Counted from the first letter of the stretch, positions 14,608-31,243 are shown. The stretch: DNA of 64,000 nt from Adineta vaga (GCA_021613535.1 CP075493.1:9548001-9612000), one strand, 5' to 3'. A program made the numbers and translations. The notes: generated from the letters alone by a model not told the origin.

Positions 14608-15337
14608 TGAACCTAAATTTAAACTTGCGAAGTTCATTTACTCTTTTTTTTCTGTAAATAAAAAAAACAACAAAAATGAAAGATTTTTCACATATAAATT
14701 CAAGATTTTGTCCTAACCCATATGAAAAAAAAACACATAAAACTAACGTCTTGTCTTTTAACGTTGATTTTCGTTTCCTTTCTTCTTTTTTCTTCGGCAT
14801 GTATTTAACTTTTTTGCGCATGTTACTTCCTCTCTTTCTCTTTCTCTTTCTGGCGTCTTCTTTGTTCTTGGTGTGTATATGTACAAACAAGCTAAAGGTC
14901 TTTTCTTTTCTTTTTTTTTGCAATATCGACTTTATCAAAACTATATGAAATAGAATACGCCCTTGGATGATATAAGAAAAGAAAAACTGATGAAATTCTA
15001 TAACTTAAATAAAGTAAAAAAAGTACCAAGAAGATCTTTTTGAAAAATAACATATTCTCATGTGGAGCAAGATTTGTTTACAGTATAAATACAATTACGA
15101 TTAGTAAACGTCGATTAAGTATTTTTTAGAGGTTAATTCCTGTCGAATGATTGTAAATAGATAAGGATTTTCTTATCCTGACTATTTGTAATGTTTACAA
15201 CTTTCAGTTTGAATATATTTCTAATCTTTTTGCGAGAAAAATTTTGTTTTTCTTTAAGAAATTGAGTATTATATTCAAGTTTGTATATATATGTGAAATA
15301 ATAATTGCTACACTGTTGTGAAAACAAAGTTTTTTGT
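14608..15337. other. Conv. intergenic, Rab7 and zinc-finger gene 3' ends
   Basis: Convergent 3' flanks of Rab7 (plus) and the zinc-finger gene (minus). Overlapping open frames on both strands (14465-14938 minus, 14676-14948 plus) are AT-rich, with no family features. I see no gene. Confidence 0.45.
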
Positions 15338-16255
15338 TTATAAAATCGAATTGAATTTCATATTTTTTGAAGTTGATGGCGGAGTCGATTCGTCGAAATG
15401 AGTTTTAATATGTAATTTTAAGTGTACCAATTGAGTAAAACGTGCTGAACAAGAATGATTGGGACAAAGATATGGTTTATCACCTGTATGTAAACGAAGA
15501 TGGGTTTTTAAATTGGATGTTGATGAAAATCTTTTTGGACAATATAGACATGCATATGGTCGTTCACCTATTCGAATAAAATCAATTGAATAGAAATGTA
15601 TGAAATAGTTATACCTGAATGGACGAGTGTATGTTTTTGAAGATGAGCAAATTGTGTAAATGATTTTGGACATTGTGGACATGTAAATGGTCTTTCATTC
15701 GTATGAGTTCTTAAATGAACTTTGAGATTAGATAATTGACTGAATGTTTTATAACATTGAACACATTCATAGATGATTTTGCCATTTTCTTTTCTCAATG
15801 GATACGGAAGAGATTTATGACCACGATGATGAACGATAGACGATGATGATTCGGATACTTTATCTTCACCTAAAATTCTTTCGATGGAAAAATTTAATAG
15901 CGAAGATTTATTTGGATTAACAACAGATTGTTTTGGAGAAACTATGAAGAAGAAGACGAATAGCGTAAGTTCAAGTATATAATCGAAATAAGAACATATA
16001 CTTGATTGAAAAGGTTTTCGTGAAGTATTGATTGATTCATCAATCGATTTAGTCATTGCTAATGTATTTGAAATGGTATGAGGGAAACGAAAAGGTAACT
16101 GTAGAAGATCTTCTCGGTCAGAAGATTGACTCATTGACCAACAAGAATCTAATTGCTAAACAGAAAAACAAAACGTGTTTTTTACGACAAAAACTCGATT
16201 GTTATTCATTACTTTTTGTTCCAGAATCATCTCTGCTAGTGATGGTACCATCCAT
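15338..16255 (-). CDS. PRDM1/Blimp-1-like C2H2 zinc-finger protein without SET domain
   Basis: Sequence-specific nuclear DNA-binding protein. Four coding exons (minus): 16255-16213, 16148-16002, 15941-15615, 15567-15338; 747 nt, 248 residues. The C-terminal half has four C2H2 fingers: [57 protein letters not shown] and [21 protein letters not shown]. Their recognition helices ([29 protein letters not shown]) are those of PRDM1. The preceding NGKIIYEC is also PRDM1-like. PRDM1 has an N-terminal PR/SET domain and a fifth finger; neither is seen. A 5' exon ending at the donor after 16365 has an in-frame stop, so the start is taken as [10 protein letters not shown]. The fourth finger has an extra residue between its cysteines. 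Confidence 0.8.
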
Positions 16256-17786
16256 TGATGAAGTATTGGATTCTGATGATATGGATACTGTCTCTGTCGA
16301 ATCATATTTATACACTTCTAGAATGATTTTCAAAGAGATATTTTTCGAAAATAGTCTACTTACGTGTTTTTGTCTGTGAACAAATTCTTCAATTTATTTC
16401 CCTCTCATACATCTATAGGTAACGAAAAAGAAAAGAGAAGAAGTGTTTTTATCCAATCAATTCTCTCTTCGAATCGTTTCTTTTCACAATACACCAATGA
16501 GAACGGATAAAAATATCTCTCTGATGATTGACTGTGTTTGAAAACAAAAAGAGAAGAAAAATTACCGAATCACGATAATAAGGTAACACATTTTCAATAG
16601 TCTATTCAGGTATCTCTATTATATAACAAAATGCGGTTATTTGTTTGATGATCATCTGCAAGTAGCAAATACTTAGAGATGTCTAACGTGAATAACGATG
16701 AGAATGGAAGAAATAAAACTTTATCTGAAACTATGTTTCGACTGTACTATGCGTTGTCGGAGATCAAATACTCAAAGAGACAGTGTCATTTTTCCTTTTT
16801 GTTATCTCTTTTGATCATCATCATCATCATCATCGACATGTCGGTAGAATGGAACATTTCATAATCGAACATCTAATTTAATAGATCAATTGTGTTTGTA
16901 TTATGCTTGAATTTCTTCATGTCAGAAGTTAATCAGTATCGAATGGTATAATCATCGACTTTCTTTTCTTATGAAATTTGAGAACAACAACGACGATGAC
17001 AGAATTTATTTTGTCTTTTCAAGCAAATCGTTTGAACATAGAATAGGGCGGAGTTTATGTCGCCGTCTTTTTTAATATAAAATCGATAAGAAATACAACG
17101 TACGAAATGCTGTCAAACGACATTTTTCATTGTATATTGTTTCGACAATAGAACGGCATGATAAGAAATGAGTCTTTGTCCTCCTGTCATTCTTCGATGG
17201 GCAAAGCAATCATCAAGATAATTAAAGAGAACTGTAGATTAAAAGTCATATTTGAAATATGTCTATGTGTGTGTGAGAGAGAGAGAAAAAGAAATAATTA
17301 AACGTGCCATGAAATTTAGTTGGATAAACGTTATATCTATAATCTATTTGTTTTAGAAAATGATAGCAGAGAAGAATGGACATTGAATTGCTTGAGAAAA
17401 TCAATATAGAGCAAGTGTTGAAAAATGTAATAAATGAAATATTTATTTAAACATTCACATTCTTCTTGGCTGGTTAGTTAGATAAACTTAAATGATATAT
17501 CTTGATTATTGAAAAATGTGATAATCAAGTTTGTCTATCAAACAGATGCCTTGATTGATTCTTTTTAATGGACAAGATATTAGAGAAAGATTATCTTCTA
17601 GAAATGACATCTATTCTTGATGTCGCAATTCTCTAGTTTGAATACGTTAAACGAATTATATTCGATTTTCTCAAAGAAAGAAATGAAGATGTCATTGTTT
17701 GGTTTAACATTCGTACGACGACGACGACGACGGCACGATAGAATTATTTCATATCACGTACTATTTTCTTTCTTTCAAATAACAAA
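16256..17786. other. Divergent intergenic, zinc-finger gene / MCM7
   Basis: Holds 5' UTR exons of the zinc-finger gene (a donor at about 16364 minus and an acceptor at about 16318) and the MCM7 promoter. No SET-domain sequence and no other coding exon was found on either strand. A short GA run lies near 17276-17287. Confidence 0.5.
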
Positions 17787-20721
<2,935 letters not shown>

Positions 20722-21251
20722 ACAAAACTCGATGTTCTCTTTATACTTTGCTCAACAGAATCAAATTGTATATATACTTCTATTTTTCGTCAGATTGATA
20801 TGTGTGTATGAGAAGGAATGAAAGGAAAATATGTTTTTTTTTATATCTTTATTCAATCATGATAATGTTTGTATTGAAAAAAGGAAAAATTAGATAGAGA
20901 ATTATATTTGAATAATAAAAATTAGCTTTGTTCGTATGTAAAGATTACTTTACAATGGGTTATGCAGCAGTAAGAAAAAAGCGAAAATGAAAAGCTGATA
21001 TGTGATGTTTCGAAAGCTTGCCATTCATGTTATCATGACATGTAGAATTTGCTGACATATTTCTTTTTCCAATCCAATTATCAGTAGAGGACATTGGACA
21101 TACTTGAAACTAAGACATATGTCGCAACTTAAGTCATATCTATTCAGAAATCGTGTAGTTGAATAATTATTTTATTCAAGAAAATAAAGCAAGTAAATTA
21201 AAATAAAATGAGATAAATTTGTCATCTGCATTCTAAAAACTAAATATCATA
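20722..21251. other. Convergent intergenic, MCM7 and NWD gene
   Basis: 3' flanks of two convergent genes; AATAAA-like signals occur at about 20912-20917 and elsewhere. No coding sequence seen. Confidence 0.45.
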
Positions 21252-24200
21252 TCACATCAGCTCGCACGTACTTGATGTCACCGAATAATCATTTATTATC
21301 GTTGGATTAGTTGTATTTGCATTAGCTAATTGTACTCCTTTGATTTGTTGTCGATCATGTTCTATGGTTTTTGCATGAATATCTTCGAGATCATGCTTTA
21401 CTTCGTCTGGTTTTACTGAACAGTCAATAGCTGGTAATGGAGTTTCAGTAATCACATCGTTATTATCATCTGGTTCACCGTCAGAATCATCGATCACAGG
21501 CTCTGATTCAGTGCTTTTGTAAATACTGTCTTACTAAATTGACCTGTTTTCATTTTTGATGATGAAAACTTGCAGTTAAAATGATAAATAAAACGATATG
21601 AAGTGATTGGTTGTTGAACCTTTATTTTCGTAGAAATGTTCAAACCACTATTATTCTTATCATTATCATCCTCAATTTCACTATCATAATCGTCGGAACT
21701 CATTTCATTAAATGCATCCATTTGTTGAACTAGTCTTTTGGCAGCTGAATTGCTATCTCGATTCGATTTCCTAACGCACAAAACATTAAGAAAACGTAGT
21801 AATAATCAATGAATATAGACTAAATCAATCTTTCTTTCTATCTACCTGCTAGGTAATGCTTGGATCTTTGATTGTAATTCTGGATCATCTGGATCAGCAA
21901 TTAATAACGTTAACAATCGACGATCATTCATTCCCATTACAACAAAATCTTTATTTGCTACCATTCTTGTCACATGATCATAAATAAATAATCGTGCTAA
22001 TTGACGGCGATCCTTTACTCGATACATATATAAAAGACGAGGTCGAATCACAACAAAAACATAATCACCACATTCATTCACACACATTTGTTCACATGTA
22101 TTTTCTAGTTCAATTGGTTGATGAGAAGTACCTGAATGTGGATTATGTATAAGTAATTGATTGTTATCATGAGTAACTGTTGATAAACAATTCTTTTTCG
22201 CATCGTATAAATCGACATTACCAAATGATGTTAGTTGATAAGATGGTTTGGATGAGAATTCTATGCGACATGAAACGAGAGATTTAGTTTCGAAATAGAA
22301 GATGACATAATCTTGTGAATAATCACTGATCATTTTCGATATGGACAATGATGAAGAGTGTTGTTTGAAATCAATGTTCATATAAATGATTTTGTCTGTT
22401 GTACAAATAGCTAATGAAAGTTGATCATCAGCTAGAACGATTAGCATTTGTTGTGAATTGAATGTTAAAATAGAGCTAAATAGTTTTGTACATTTAATGT
22501 TGAGTTGTTTTGTTGATGTTTGATTGAATTTCTTGTTGTTTTGTTGAATATATTGAAGTGATCCATCATTGGAAAGTAGAATGAAAGTATTGTTATCAAT
22601 AGAAAGGACACGTGATGGACACCAAGTCGAAGACGAAGAAGTGGATCTTTATTCAATGATTTCAATGCATAAATTTCAGCTGAATTTTGACTTGTAATGA
22701 TGAGAACAGCTGTATTCGGTAAGACAGCGTAATCATTGATAGTGACCGTATCGAGTAAAACACGTCGTGACTCGATTTCAGTTGAATGTTGATATAACCA
22801 TAAAGTCAATTCTCTAAACACAACAAATATGTTTGAGTTGCTTTGAATGAATGTAAATTAACTTACTGTTTTAATATATCGACTGTAATTGCATTTGTTC
22901 CAGATAATTGAATACTATCAATAACTTCTGTTGTACGTGAAAATGGTGGAATATTTTTCGCTGCATTATGTGCAGCAAATGTATGATATGCATTAATGGC
23001 TCCATTTTGTAATGAACATAAAAATAAACCAGCTATTGAAAGAAAAAGAAATAAGTATTGCTCTATGTAATATAAGCGCTATCAAATATATGTACCTGAA
23101 TCTTTTGCTGGTTTGATGGTAAGCACTGAAGATGAACTGATATCGATGGCAACAAATAACTGATAGACATGATGCATAGTAATTTTCTCATCTATATGAT
23201 CATCTTCTTCTGCGATACAACGCCATTTGTAGATATTAATAATACCTCGCCGTGCAGTGTACACAAGATGTGGATGTTCAATGCATATCGAAGCAATATC
23301 ACATTGATCAGGAATACATAGATATGATATATCTCTTCCTTTACATACGTGCACAATATATAAAGATTCTTTTGTTATAATCATAAAAAATAATTTCATT
23401 GATAGATCTATTATATCTTTTTTATTTTCTGGTACTATAATTTTACGATATGGTTTTGAAGTAATAGGTGGATTGAAAGCAACGATTGATTTCATTATTT
23501 TTCCATCAGTTACAACTACATCTGTTTTACTAATTTCTTCTATATCAATATGAGCAAAATCAATGGGAACCATTGCATCAAATGTACAAATTAATTGATC
23601 TCTACAAATCACCATCGCATCTAAATGTTTACCAGCATCGATTGTTGCACGATGATTAAAAGTAGAATCATTGAACGTATAAAAGAGAATAGTACCATCA
23701 TGAAGAGCAATAATAATCACTAGTGAAGATAGATTTGAACATAAAACTTGTTTAATTGATGATTTTGTTTTAAGATCGAGTTTTGCAAACAATTTATTTT
23801 GTCCAATATGCCAACATTCAAGAGAGTTTGAACCTTCTTCAACAAAAAGACATAAACCTATTACGCGATCAATAACTTCAACAAATAAATATCCTCGAGA
23901 AGATGTTTGATGAAATTTCATATCACCATGATTGGATACGAGATAAATATGATGAGTTGAATTAACCAAAAACATAAACTTCTTAAAATATTCATCATCA
24001 TCTGAATCGGAATTTTTCAAATCATCATCATAACCAATTTTCTTCGATGTTTTTTCTTTATTGAACGCCATAATCGCATTTGATAATGTTGTTGAATCTA
24101 AATATGGTTCGTCTATTATCGGCAAGTTCATATCAATTACTGTATCACCATTTCTCATGTTAATTACAACGATCTTATTTGAAAGTGATATAGCAGCCAT

Positions 24201-27200
24201 TTGGTTATTTGCAAAGTCTAGATCAACAACAGGCATTGTATGTTTATTCATCGAGTAGAGAAGACCATTTCCTGGTGGTTGTAATTCACAATAAGGTACG
24301 ATTAATGCACAATGTCGAGGACTTTGTTCATCACATTGTTTGATTAATTGAGTAATATACGGTTTCGATCCGTATAATGTAACTAGACGTGCAGTTAATT
24401 CGAATGCATAATTACTAGGATATTCATTGAGTAGAATACCAAATAAAAGATAAGTAGGTGAAAGATATGAAAGTTCTTTTTGAATTTCTTTAACTTCAGT
24501 CGATGATTTAAAATTTGATTGATTCTGAAATGTATCGACATCCTGTGTAATATCGACAAATGACGAACAACTGAATTTTGCATCTAAAATAGAAGTAAGA
24601 GAAGAAAAGGATTAGATGATATCTCTTGTTCAAAAATTTACGTACGCATAAATGAATAATTAAATAGAATTTCTTCTGCAGCGATTGGAAGTGATATATC
24701 AGGTGCTAGCTTGCTCAAAAATTGAGGTAATTCATTTAGTTTTCGTTTATTATATTGCACTTGACCATCAGAACCCACGAATTCAGTAGGTTGAGATGTT
24801 GTAAAACGATTTGCTTGAATTTCACCATCAGATCGATCTAGTTTATATTTATGAACTAATTTTGGATCTTCGATTTTAAATGGTTTATTTTTTCCTTTCC
24901 ATGTCTCTTTGAAAAAATCTACTACATTTTGAAAAACATTCATTCGATCGGTAGCATTTAAATTTGATACGTAAAGCTCTCGAGCTACTTCAATAAATCG
25001 ACGATGATACCTAAAGAAGACGAAAAAATATCAATTTAAGACTGTTTCTACACTTTACATATAACTTTTGTTGTATGATACGATAAATCAAAGATAGATT
25101 GACATGTTTATAATTTGTACAGTTCTTTTAAATTACAAATACTGTTTTATTATTTATTTTGTACTATCAAATTACAATTAAAACTACGTGAAAATATATC
25201 CTTGTCATGATAAACTAAGAGGTTTTACCAACATGCCATCATTAGAAATATTCACATCAATTTTCAATCTACAATAACAATCGAATGAAATTAGAACAAT
25301 TTATGTTTTTCAAACACGATACAACCCTCCTTCATTATTTTTTATCATCTCTCTTAAGAAATATGTCAAACGATAACATTGAATAGGTATGAAAATATCA
25401 TTATCTTACCAATATATGACAGGTGCATCATCGACTTCTTTCTCGGTAATATATTCATCTAAATCATTTCGAATCCTTGTCCATAATATGCCTGGTAAAC
25501 GACGTACAGGTGGAATGTAATGTTGAAAAACACTTTTCAATACATCATCATCAAGTGAAAGAACATCTTCTAATTCATTTTGACTGATTCCACTTCTAAA
25601 AGCTGTCATGTAACATAATGCTCGACTAAATAAGACATAATGATGAATAACTTGTAAACGCTGAAATAAATAACGAATACAATCATCAACATCTTTCAAA
25701 TCATTTAATTTTTCATCGATTGTATCATATGAATGCCAAGTAGAAATAATATCAAAGACAAGTTTCATAAATAATGGTAAAATTTCATTTCTTGTCTCCA
25801 TAAAATTCTTGATAAATAAACTTTGTTCTTCGCTTAATGATCGATGTTTCATTGCAAGCCAATCGTTATAAACAATTGTCACTGTCGATGGTTCAAATGG
25901 TGGAACACGAATGAATATGTCTGCATCTTCTTGTAAGAGACCTTGCAAATAATCATATATTCCGCCATGATCTGGTAATGTGGATATGATACATTTGACA
26001 TTAGATGGAAATTGAATTGGTAACCATTTACAATCGTATGCATCTATTTGTAATTGATCGATTGAATCAAGTAAAATAACAAGATACTCATTATCAGGAA
26101 TTTGTGAAAGAAGATTTATTTCAAGTTGATCACGAAGTTGATTCACAGTTGGATAAGCATTCATTGACATATTGTAGATTTCACAGATTTGTCGAGATAT
26201 CGAAAGTAAAGTTTTATAAATAGTCGAAGAAGTTGGTGTTGTTCTGAAATAATCGAAATATCTTTACTTTAGCTTCTTTTTCTAAAAGATCCTGAAACGT
26301 ACCCAAGAAAACGTAAGATGACAGAAACAGATCGATTTGGCCACCATTTGAATACCTGCAATGGAATTAACAGTAGTTCATAAGATCAAGTCAAAATGCT
26401 ATTAAACATACTTCTGTTGCCGTTTTTGCTAATACACTCGTTTTACCACATCCTGAATGACCATGTACAACACATGGTCGACATTCTTTTTTGTTCTTCA
26501 CAAATTGTTCCAACTAAAAATTCAAGGATTCATATTATATCTCTATACATACGAAATGTCTCATATACTTTTGATAAAACATCACTTCTTCCATGAAATT
26601 TGCTCACATATGTTTTACATTGAATTGCATGTTCCAATACTTCATGTTGTAAATCATCAGATGAAATTCTTAATCGTGCTTGAACACATCGATCAATTTG
26701 TTCTTTCATTGCTTGATAAAAATCATTATTAAATTTATCAAGATATTCAATATGGCGTTGTCGTGTAATTCCATCTGGTGACCACCGTACTTGATATTTA
26801 TAGACATTTGAGGATTTTAATGCTGCTGGAATACGAACGGTTTTCAGTCGTTCGAGTAACTTTTCTGCTTCTTGATCAACATCAGATGATGTTGACATGT
26901 CGATATATTTTGATACTTTATCATCTGATAAATGCTCACGAATATCGACAATTTCACGTAGAAAACATAAAGTTCGTTCATTTGCATCTTTAGCTAAGAG
27001 AATACCATTGACAATCTCTTTCTCTGTGACTAAGATTTCAGAAGAATGAGCAAGTAGATGAGCAGAAGAAGAAAACTTACTGGAAATGAAAAATTCATCA
27101 TAATCACTTTCAGAGATTTGTTTTCGTTGAAGACATAATTCTGCTGCTCGTCGAAGACATGTTCTCAATTGATTACTAATATTTCTCCATTGCTTGTCGG

Positions 27201-27984
27201 CTTGTTTTACTTCATCTGTGTTCTATCAGAACGAAAAAATATGAAACAAAAATTTAATTGTTCTGTTTCCTACTTTAGAAACAAAATCTGGTAGAATGGA
27301 TGAGATATTTTGTAAGATATATGCATGTGGAATACAATTTGTATCAATCTTATACCACTGTGTCAATAGTTCACCATCATGTGTTTGATCTTCTTCTTTA
27401 AGAATAGTTTCTTTGAGTGGCTCGAAAAGTGGTGCACGAATCTGAGCTGGAATCGGTCGTGAACCATATCGATGACTGAGTAGAACCTATTTCGAAGAAT
27501 TATAGTTAACAAAAATGTCTCGTATTGAAAATGAACAAACCACAAAGTTAGTTGCAACAGAATATTTTTTGCACAGTTCAATTTCTTTGAGGCATGTAGC
27601 AACTTCTCCATGATTGTTAGCCGATTCAGTCTGAATGCCCCATCTCATATCAGCATACTAGAATATACAGCGCGACAGTCGGAAAAGGAAATGTTTTCTC
27701 AAATCAATTGAAATCATTACGTACTTGAAATTCTAAACCATATTGTTGTCGACAATAGTCTTTGAGTTTAGGGAATATATTTTCGATTAATGAATCTCGT
27801 TCAGCTAAAGTGTCTAGAAATGTACATGTATCATAAGATAGAAAGTGCGTCAAAAAGATATGAGAAAATAAAGTTATGAACCTGTGAATGTTGAACTAAC
27901 AAAAACTCGGACAACTTTTGATCTAACATCGGGAAGTTCTTGAGATCGACCACGTAGAACATCAAAGTAATAAGATGATTTCAT
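21252..27984 (-). CDS. NWD1/NWD2-like NACHT and WD-repeat protein (one frameshift)
   Basis: STAND-class NTPase. Exons (minus): 27984-27882, 27813-27725, 27657-27541, 27486-27274, 27222-26569, 26513-26412, 26355-26303, 26243-25410, 25010-24646, 24583-23096, 23032-22867, 22813-21846, then 21770 to 21252 with one uncertain intron near 21530-21600. Length is about 1,870 residues. The N-terminal DUF4062 module has VRVFVSSTFTDTLAERDS, YGLEFQ, MRWGI and YGSRPIP. NACHT P-loop is HGHSGCGKTSVLAK, with LVILLDSIDQL as Walker B. A winged-helix region contains SRALCYMTAFRSGIS. The C-terminal half consists of divergent WD/beta-propeller blades. The acidic tail is Asp/Ser-rich. The reading frame breaks once at about 22617; a single missing base restores it, so this is either an assembly indel or a recent mutation. 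NWD-like identity rests on domain order and N-terminal motifs. Confidence 0.85.
22616..22620 (-). other. Apparent 1-nt frameshift inside the NWD-like gene
   Basis: Upstream frame reads ...KDPLLRLRLGV. Downstream coding continues one frame over as PSRVLSIDNNTFILLSNDG. One additional C in the CC run on the minus strand would join them as LGVPSRV. The exon length (968 nt) is one base short of the length required by the flanking intron phases. No splice-site pair of normal size rescues the frame. Confidence 0.8.
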
Positions 27985-28642
27985 ACTAAAACTGAAGAAA
28001 ATAGTATCGTTTTCAAACGTTGATGCATTTACGCAAAAGATAGCAGACAGAGCAATATTGTCTTTTCCATACTGAGTATTCAAGTTACTTCAAAACTTTG
28101 AGAAACTATGCGTCGCATCACTCTTTGATCGTTTTTCATCCCCAACAGAAGTTTGATTAAGAGCGGTATAGACAAATTGTTATTATGAGTGGTTAAGGAT
28201 AGTAGCAACTAGAGCAAAAGCAGATGACCTATATTTAGATGAGAATTAACGGAGATGAAGTCGCAATTTAATTGTATAGATTCAAAAAATCTTGAAGAAT
28301 TATTCTGAATGTTCCGGTTTAAAAGTAAATGCGCAACAAATTCCAAGATAAACTGACGTTTCACAACAGAATACGCTGCTGTATGTATGTGTTTACATTG
28401 ATGTTCAATAAAATATTGTGAAATTACTTGAAAAAAGTAGATCAAATTCTCAAGTAACTACACTACACACTACTACATGCGTTTTTCAATACATCTTAGC
28501 TACCATAGTTACACCATCTGTCTCTGAATTCAAACTAATGATTTGTTCGCATAGTCAACCAATAACATTTCAACAGAACAGACGATAGGATAGAGATATA
28601 GCATACATTTTTTCCATTTCATTTTACTTCATTTCAATCTCA
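27985..28642. other. Divergent intergenic, NWD gene / glucosidase II beta
   Basis: Shared upstream region of two divergent genes. The NWD frame stays open upstream to about 28083 without an ATG, and a CTTCAG acceptor-like site lies just before the chosen start, suggesting a 5' UTR splice. The 28209-28445 open frame is not supported. Confidence 0.45.
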
Positions 28643-30960
28643 ATGATGTCTTCAGTCTATATAAATCTCGTTCTTATTTCAACTCTATTAACCTTAGTTC
28701 TCAGTGGAAATGTTGAACATGCGATCTTACGTGGTATTCCTACTTCACGTAAGCATGATTTTTGAAGTAATAACCAATTGAAGAACTTCTGTTAAAAATT
28801 TAGAACTGCCTAAATATGTGTCTTCAAAACCATTTTCTTGTCTTGATGGTTCATCAACTATTCCATTCGAATTTGTGAATGATGATTATTGTGATTGTCG
28901 AGGTAAATTAATATGAAAATTTATTACAAAATAGAGTTTCTCTCGTCATCTATTTAGATGGAAGTGATGAACCCGGAACATCGGCTTGTCCAAATGGACG
29001 ATTTTTTTGTGAAAATAAAGGTTATGTTGGCACAATAATACCATCACATTTTGTAGGAGATGGTGTATGCGGTAAGTCAATGATTAAATTCGATCAAAAG
29101 CAATCTTTTCCTCTATTATGTAATTTGAATAGATTGTTGTGATGGAACTGATGAATATGAAACAAAGATTGTTTGTAATAATACATGTTTGTAAGTATTG
29201 TAGTTAATTAAAATGAATAATATTGATTTGTTTTGTAGTGAATTGGCTCAAAAGAATCAAGCAGAACGTGAAGCACGTCGCGCATTGCATGCAGCAGGTG
29301 TGGCTAAAAAGTTAGAAATTATAACTCAATCAGTTGTTATCAAAGCAGATCGAGAAGTAAATTGAAGTGAATAGAATAGAATTAAAAGACATGTGAATTT
29401 TTCATAGGAACGTCTGAAAGAATTTGAACAAAATCTACAAAAACTTGAAAGTGAATTGAAAGAAAAAGAAGGTAAAATAAAATTTAAACATATAGAACAA
29501 TAGAATTTTGTGTAATTCTTCGTTTTAATAGAATTAAAAAATCAAGCAGAAGCTCCAGAAAATGAAGCAAAAGAGAAACATCAAAAATTATGGGAAGGTA
29601 TGATTGTTGAATATATATTGAAATTCATTTTATCTTCAAATCTCACAAATAGAACAACGTGCTATTCGTGAAGCTATTGCACGTGATAATCAAATGCGTG
29701 AAATGTTTGCAGAATTAGATACTAACAATGATACTTTGTAAGTATATGAAGATTTCAAGATTTGTATTGATATTTCATTTTTGAAACTAGAATATCAATT
29801 GATGAATTACAAAAACATCCTGAACTTGATACTGATCATGAAAATGAATTTACCGTCGATGAAGTTCGAGTATGTAATTTCGTTATACAATTTTGTTAGA
29901 GAAAGATTTCTCGTATGAATACTTCTATCAAAAACGAGTAGAAATATTCGAGATTTCAGACGGATTTGTAATTTTTCTTTATGTTCATTAGTCTATACTT
30001 GGTGCTGATTCGGTTAATTTTGAAGAATTTAATGTGACTGTATATGAACAAATATCAAATTCCTATAAAAAATTACAAGAACCGGCAAGTGAAATTCCTG
30101 TCGATTTAAATGATATTGCTGCATCAACAGAAGCATATTTAAAACAAAAAGAAGATAAAGAAGTAGAACAACAAGAACAAGAACAAGAACAAGAACAAGA
30201 TCAACATCATTATGAAGAAGAAACACCTAATCATGAAGACGATGAGGAACATGATTTTGATCAACATGAAAATCCATCACCTATGGCAACAGTAAAACAA
30301 TCAGAAGATAAATCTCAAAATCGAAATTATTTTTATATATTTTTAGTCACTTGAACATGAAAAACATATTCATGACGATACAGTTCCGGAATATGATGAT
30401 GAAACGAAACGATTGATTCAAATAGCTGATCAAGCACGTAATGAATACAATGAAATCGAACGACGTGTCCATGATATGAAACGAGAAGTCGAGTTAGTAA
30501 ATTTGATATTTTATTCTTTATTTTTATTTATTTTTAATTTTTTTCTAGTGATTTAAAACGACAATCGGATGTTGATGTAGGTGTTCATGGTGAATACGCT
30601 GCTTTCATTGATCAATGTTATGATTATGAAGAACGTGAATATACTTATCGCATTTGTATGTTTAAAGATGCTAAACAGATTCCAAAAGGTGGTGGTGGGG
30701 ACGTGACTGTTGGTTATTGGGATTCTTGGGTTGGACCAGCAGATAATAAATATTTAAAAATGAAATATTCAAATGGTGCTACCTGTTGGAATGGTCCAGC
30801 TCGATCCTTAACAGTTACATTTCGTTGTGGTATTGAACATAAACCTGTTGATGTACGTGAACCAACTCGATGTGAATATGCAATGATATTTGAAACACCC
30901 TCAGCATGTGATGAAAAAATCGCTTCTGCTACATTACATCATGGTCATGAAGAATTTTAA
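28643..30960 (+). CDS. PRKCSH: Glucosidase II beta subunit
   Basis: Regulatory subunit of ER glucosidase II, which trims glucose from N-glycans. Twelve exons: 28643-28748, 28804-28902, 28958-29071, 29133-29190, 29239-29356, 29408-29471, 29532-29597, 29653-29737, 29791-29869, 29992-30291, 30347-30492, 30549-30960; 1647 nt, 548 residues. A signal peptide ([16 protein letters not shown]) is followed by two LDL-receptor-A-like cysteine repeats ([38 protein letters not shown]), a coiled coil, an EF-hand-like segment ([15 protein letters not shown]), a Glu/Gln-rich region and a C-terminal MRH lectin domain ([43 protein letters not shown]). The C-terminus is HGHEEF rather than the usual HDEL, an unusual ER-retrieval-like ending. 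Confidence 0.96.
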
Positions 30961-31243
30961 TTCGATCCTCTTATCTTTCTTTTCGATAAATCTCATTCCG
31001 ATGTGCCAAATTGTTGACGTTATTCTTCGTAGTTAGAATCTGCTTATTCTCTGTTGTTATGATCGGTGACATACATGTTGTTCGCTTAGGAGTGTTATTC
31101 TATTCATCTCACTTTTTTATATGCAATGGCTCCTTATCTCTTTCAAAATATAAAAAAAAAACGCAATATCTTAACTAGTTGTATTCAAATAATGGATATT
31201 GTTTTCTTATTGGTATAGTCTCTTTACAAGATGAAACTGTTAA

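Noticed and set aside
23082-24258. Possible separate gene starting at the long 389-codon frame
   Set aside because: It is the interior of one 1.5-kb exon of the NWD-like gene; the frame continues upstream to 24583.
28209-28445. Minus-strand 78-codon frame upstream of the NWD gene
   Set aside because: No splice link in phase to the NWD start and no similarity; probably 5' flank.
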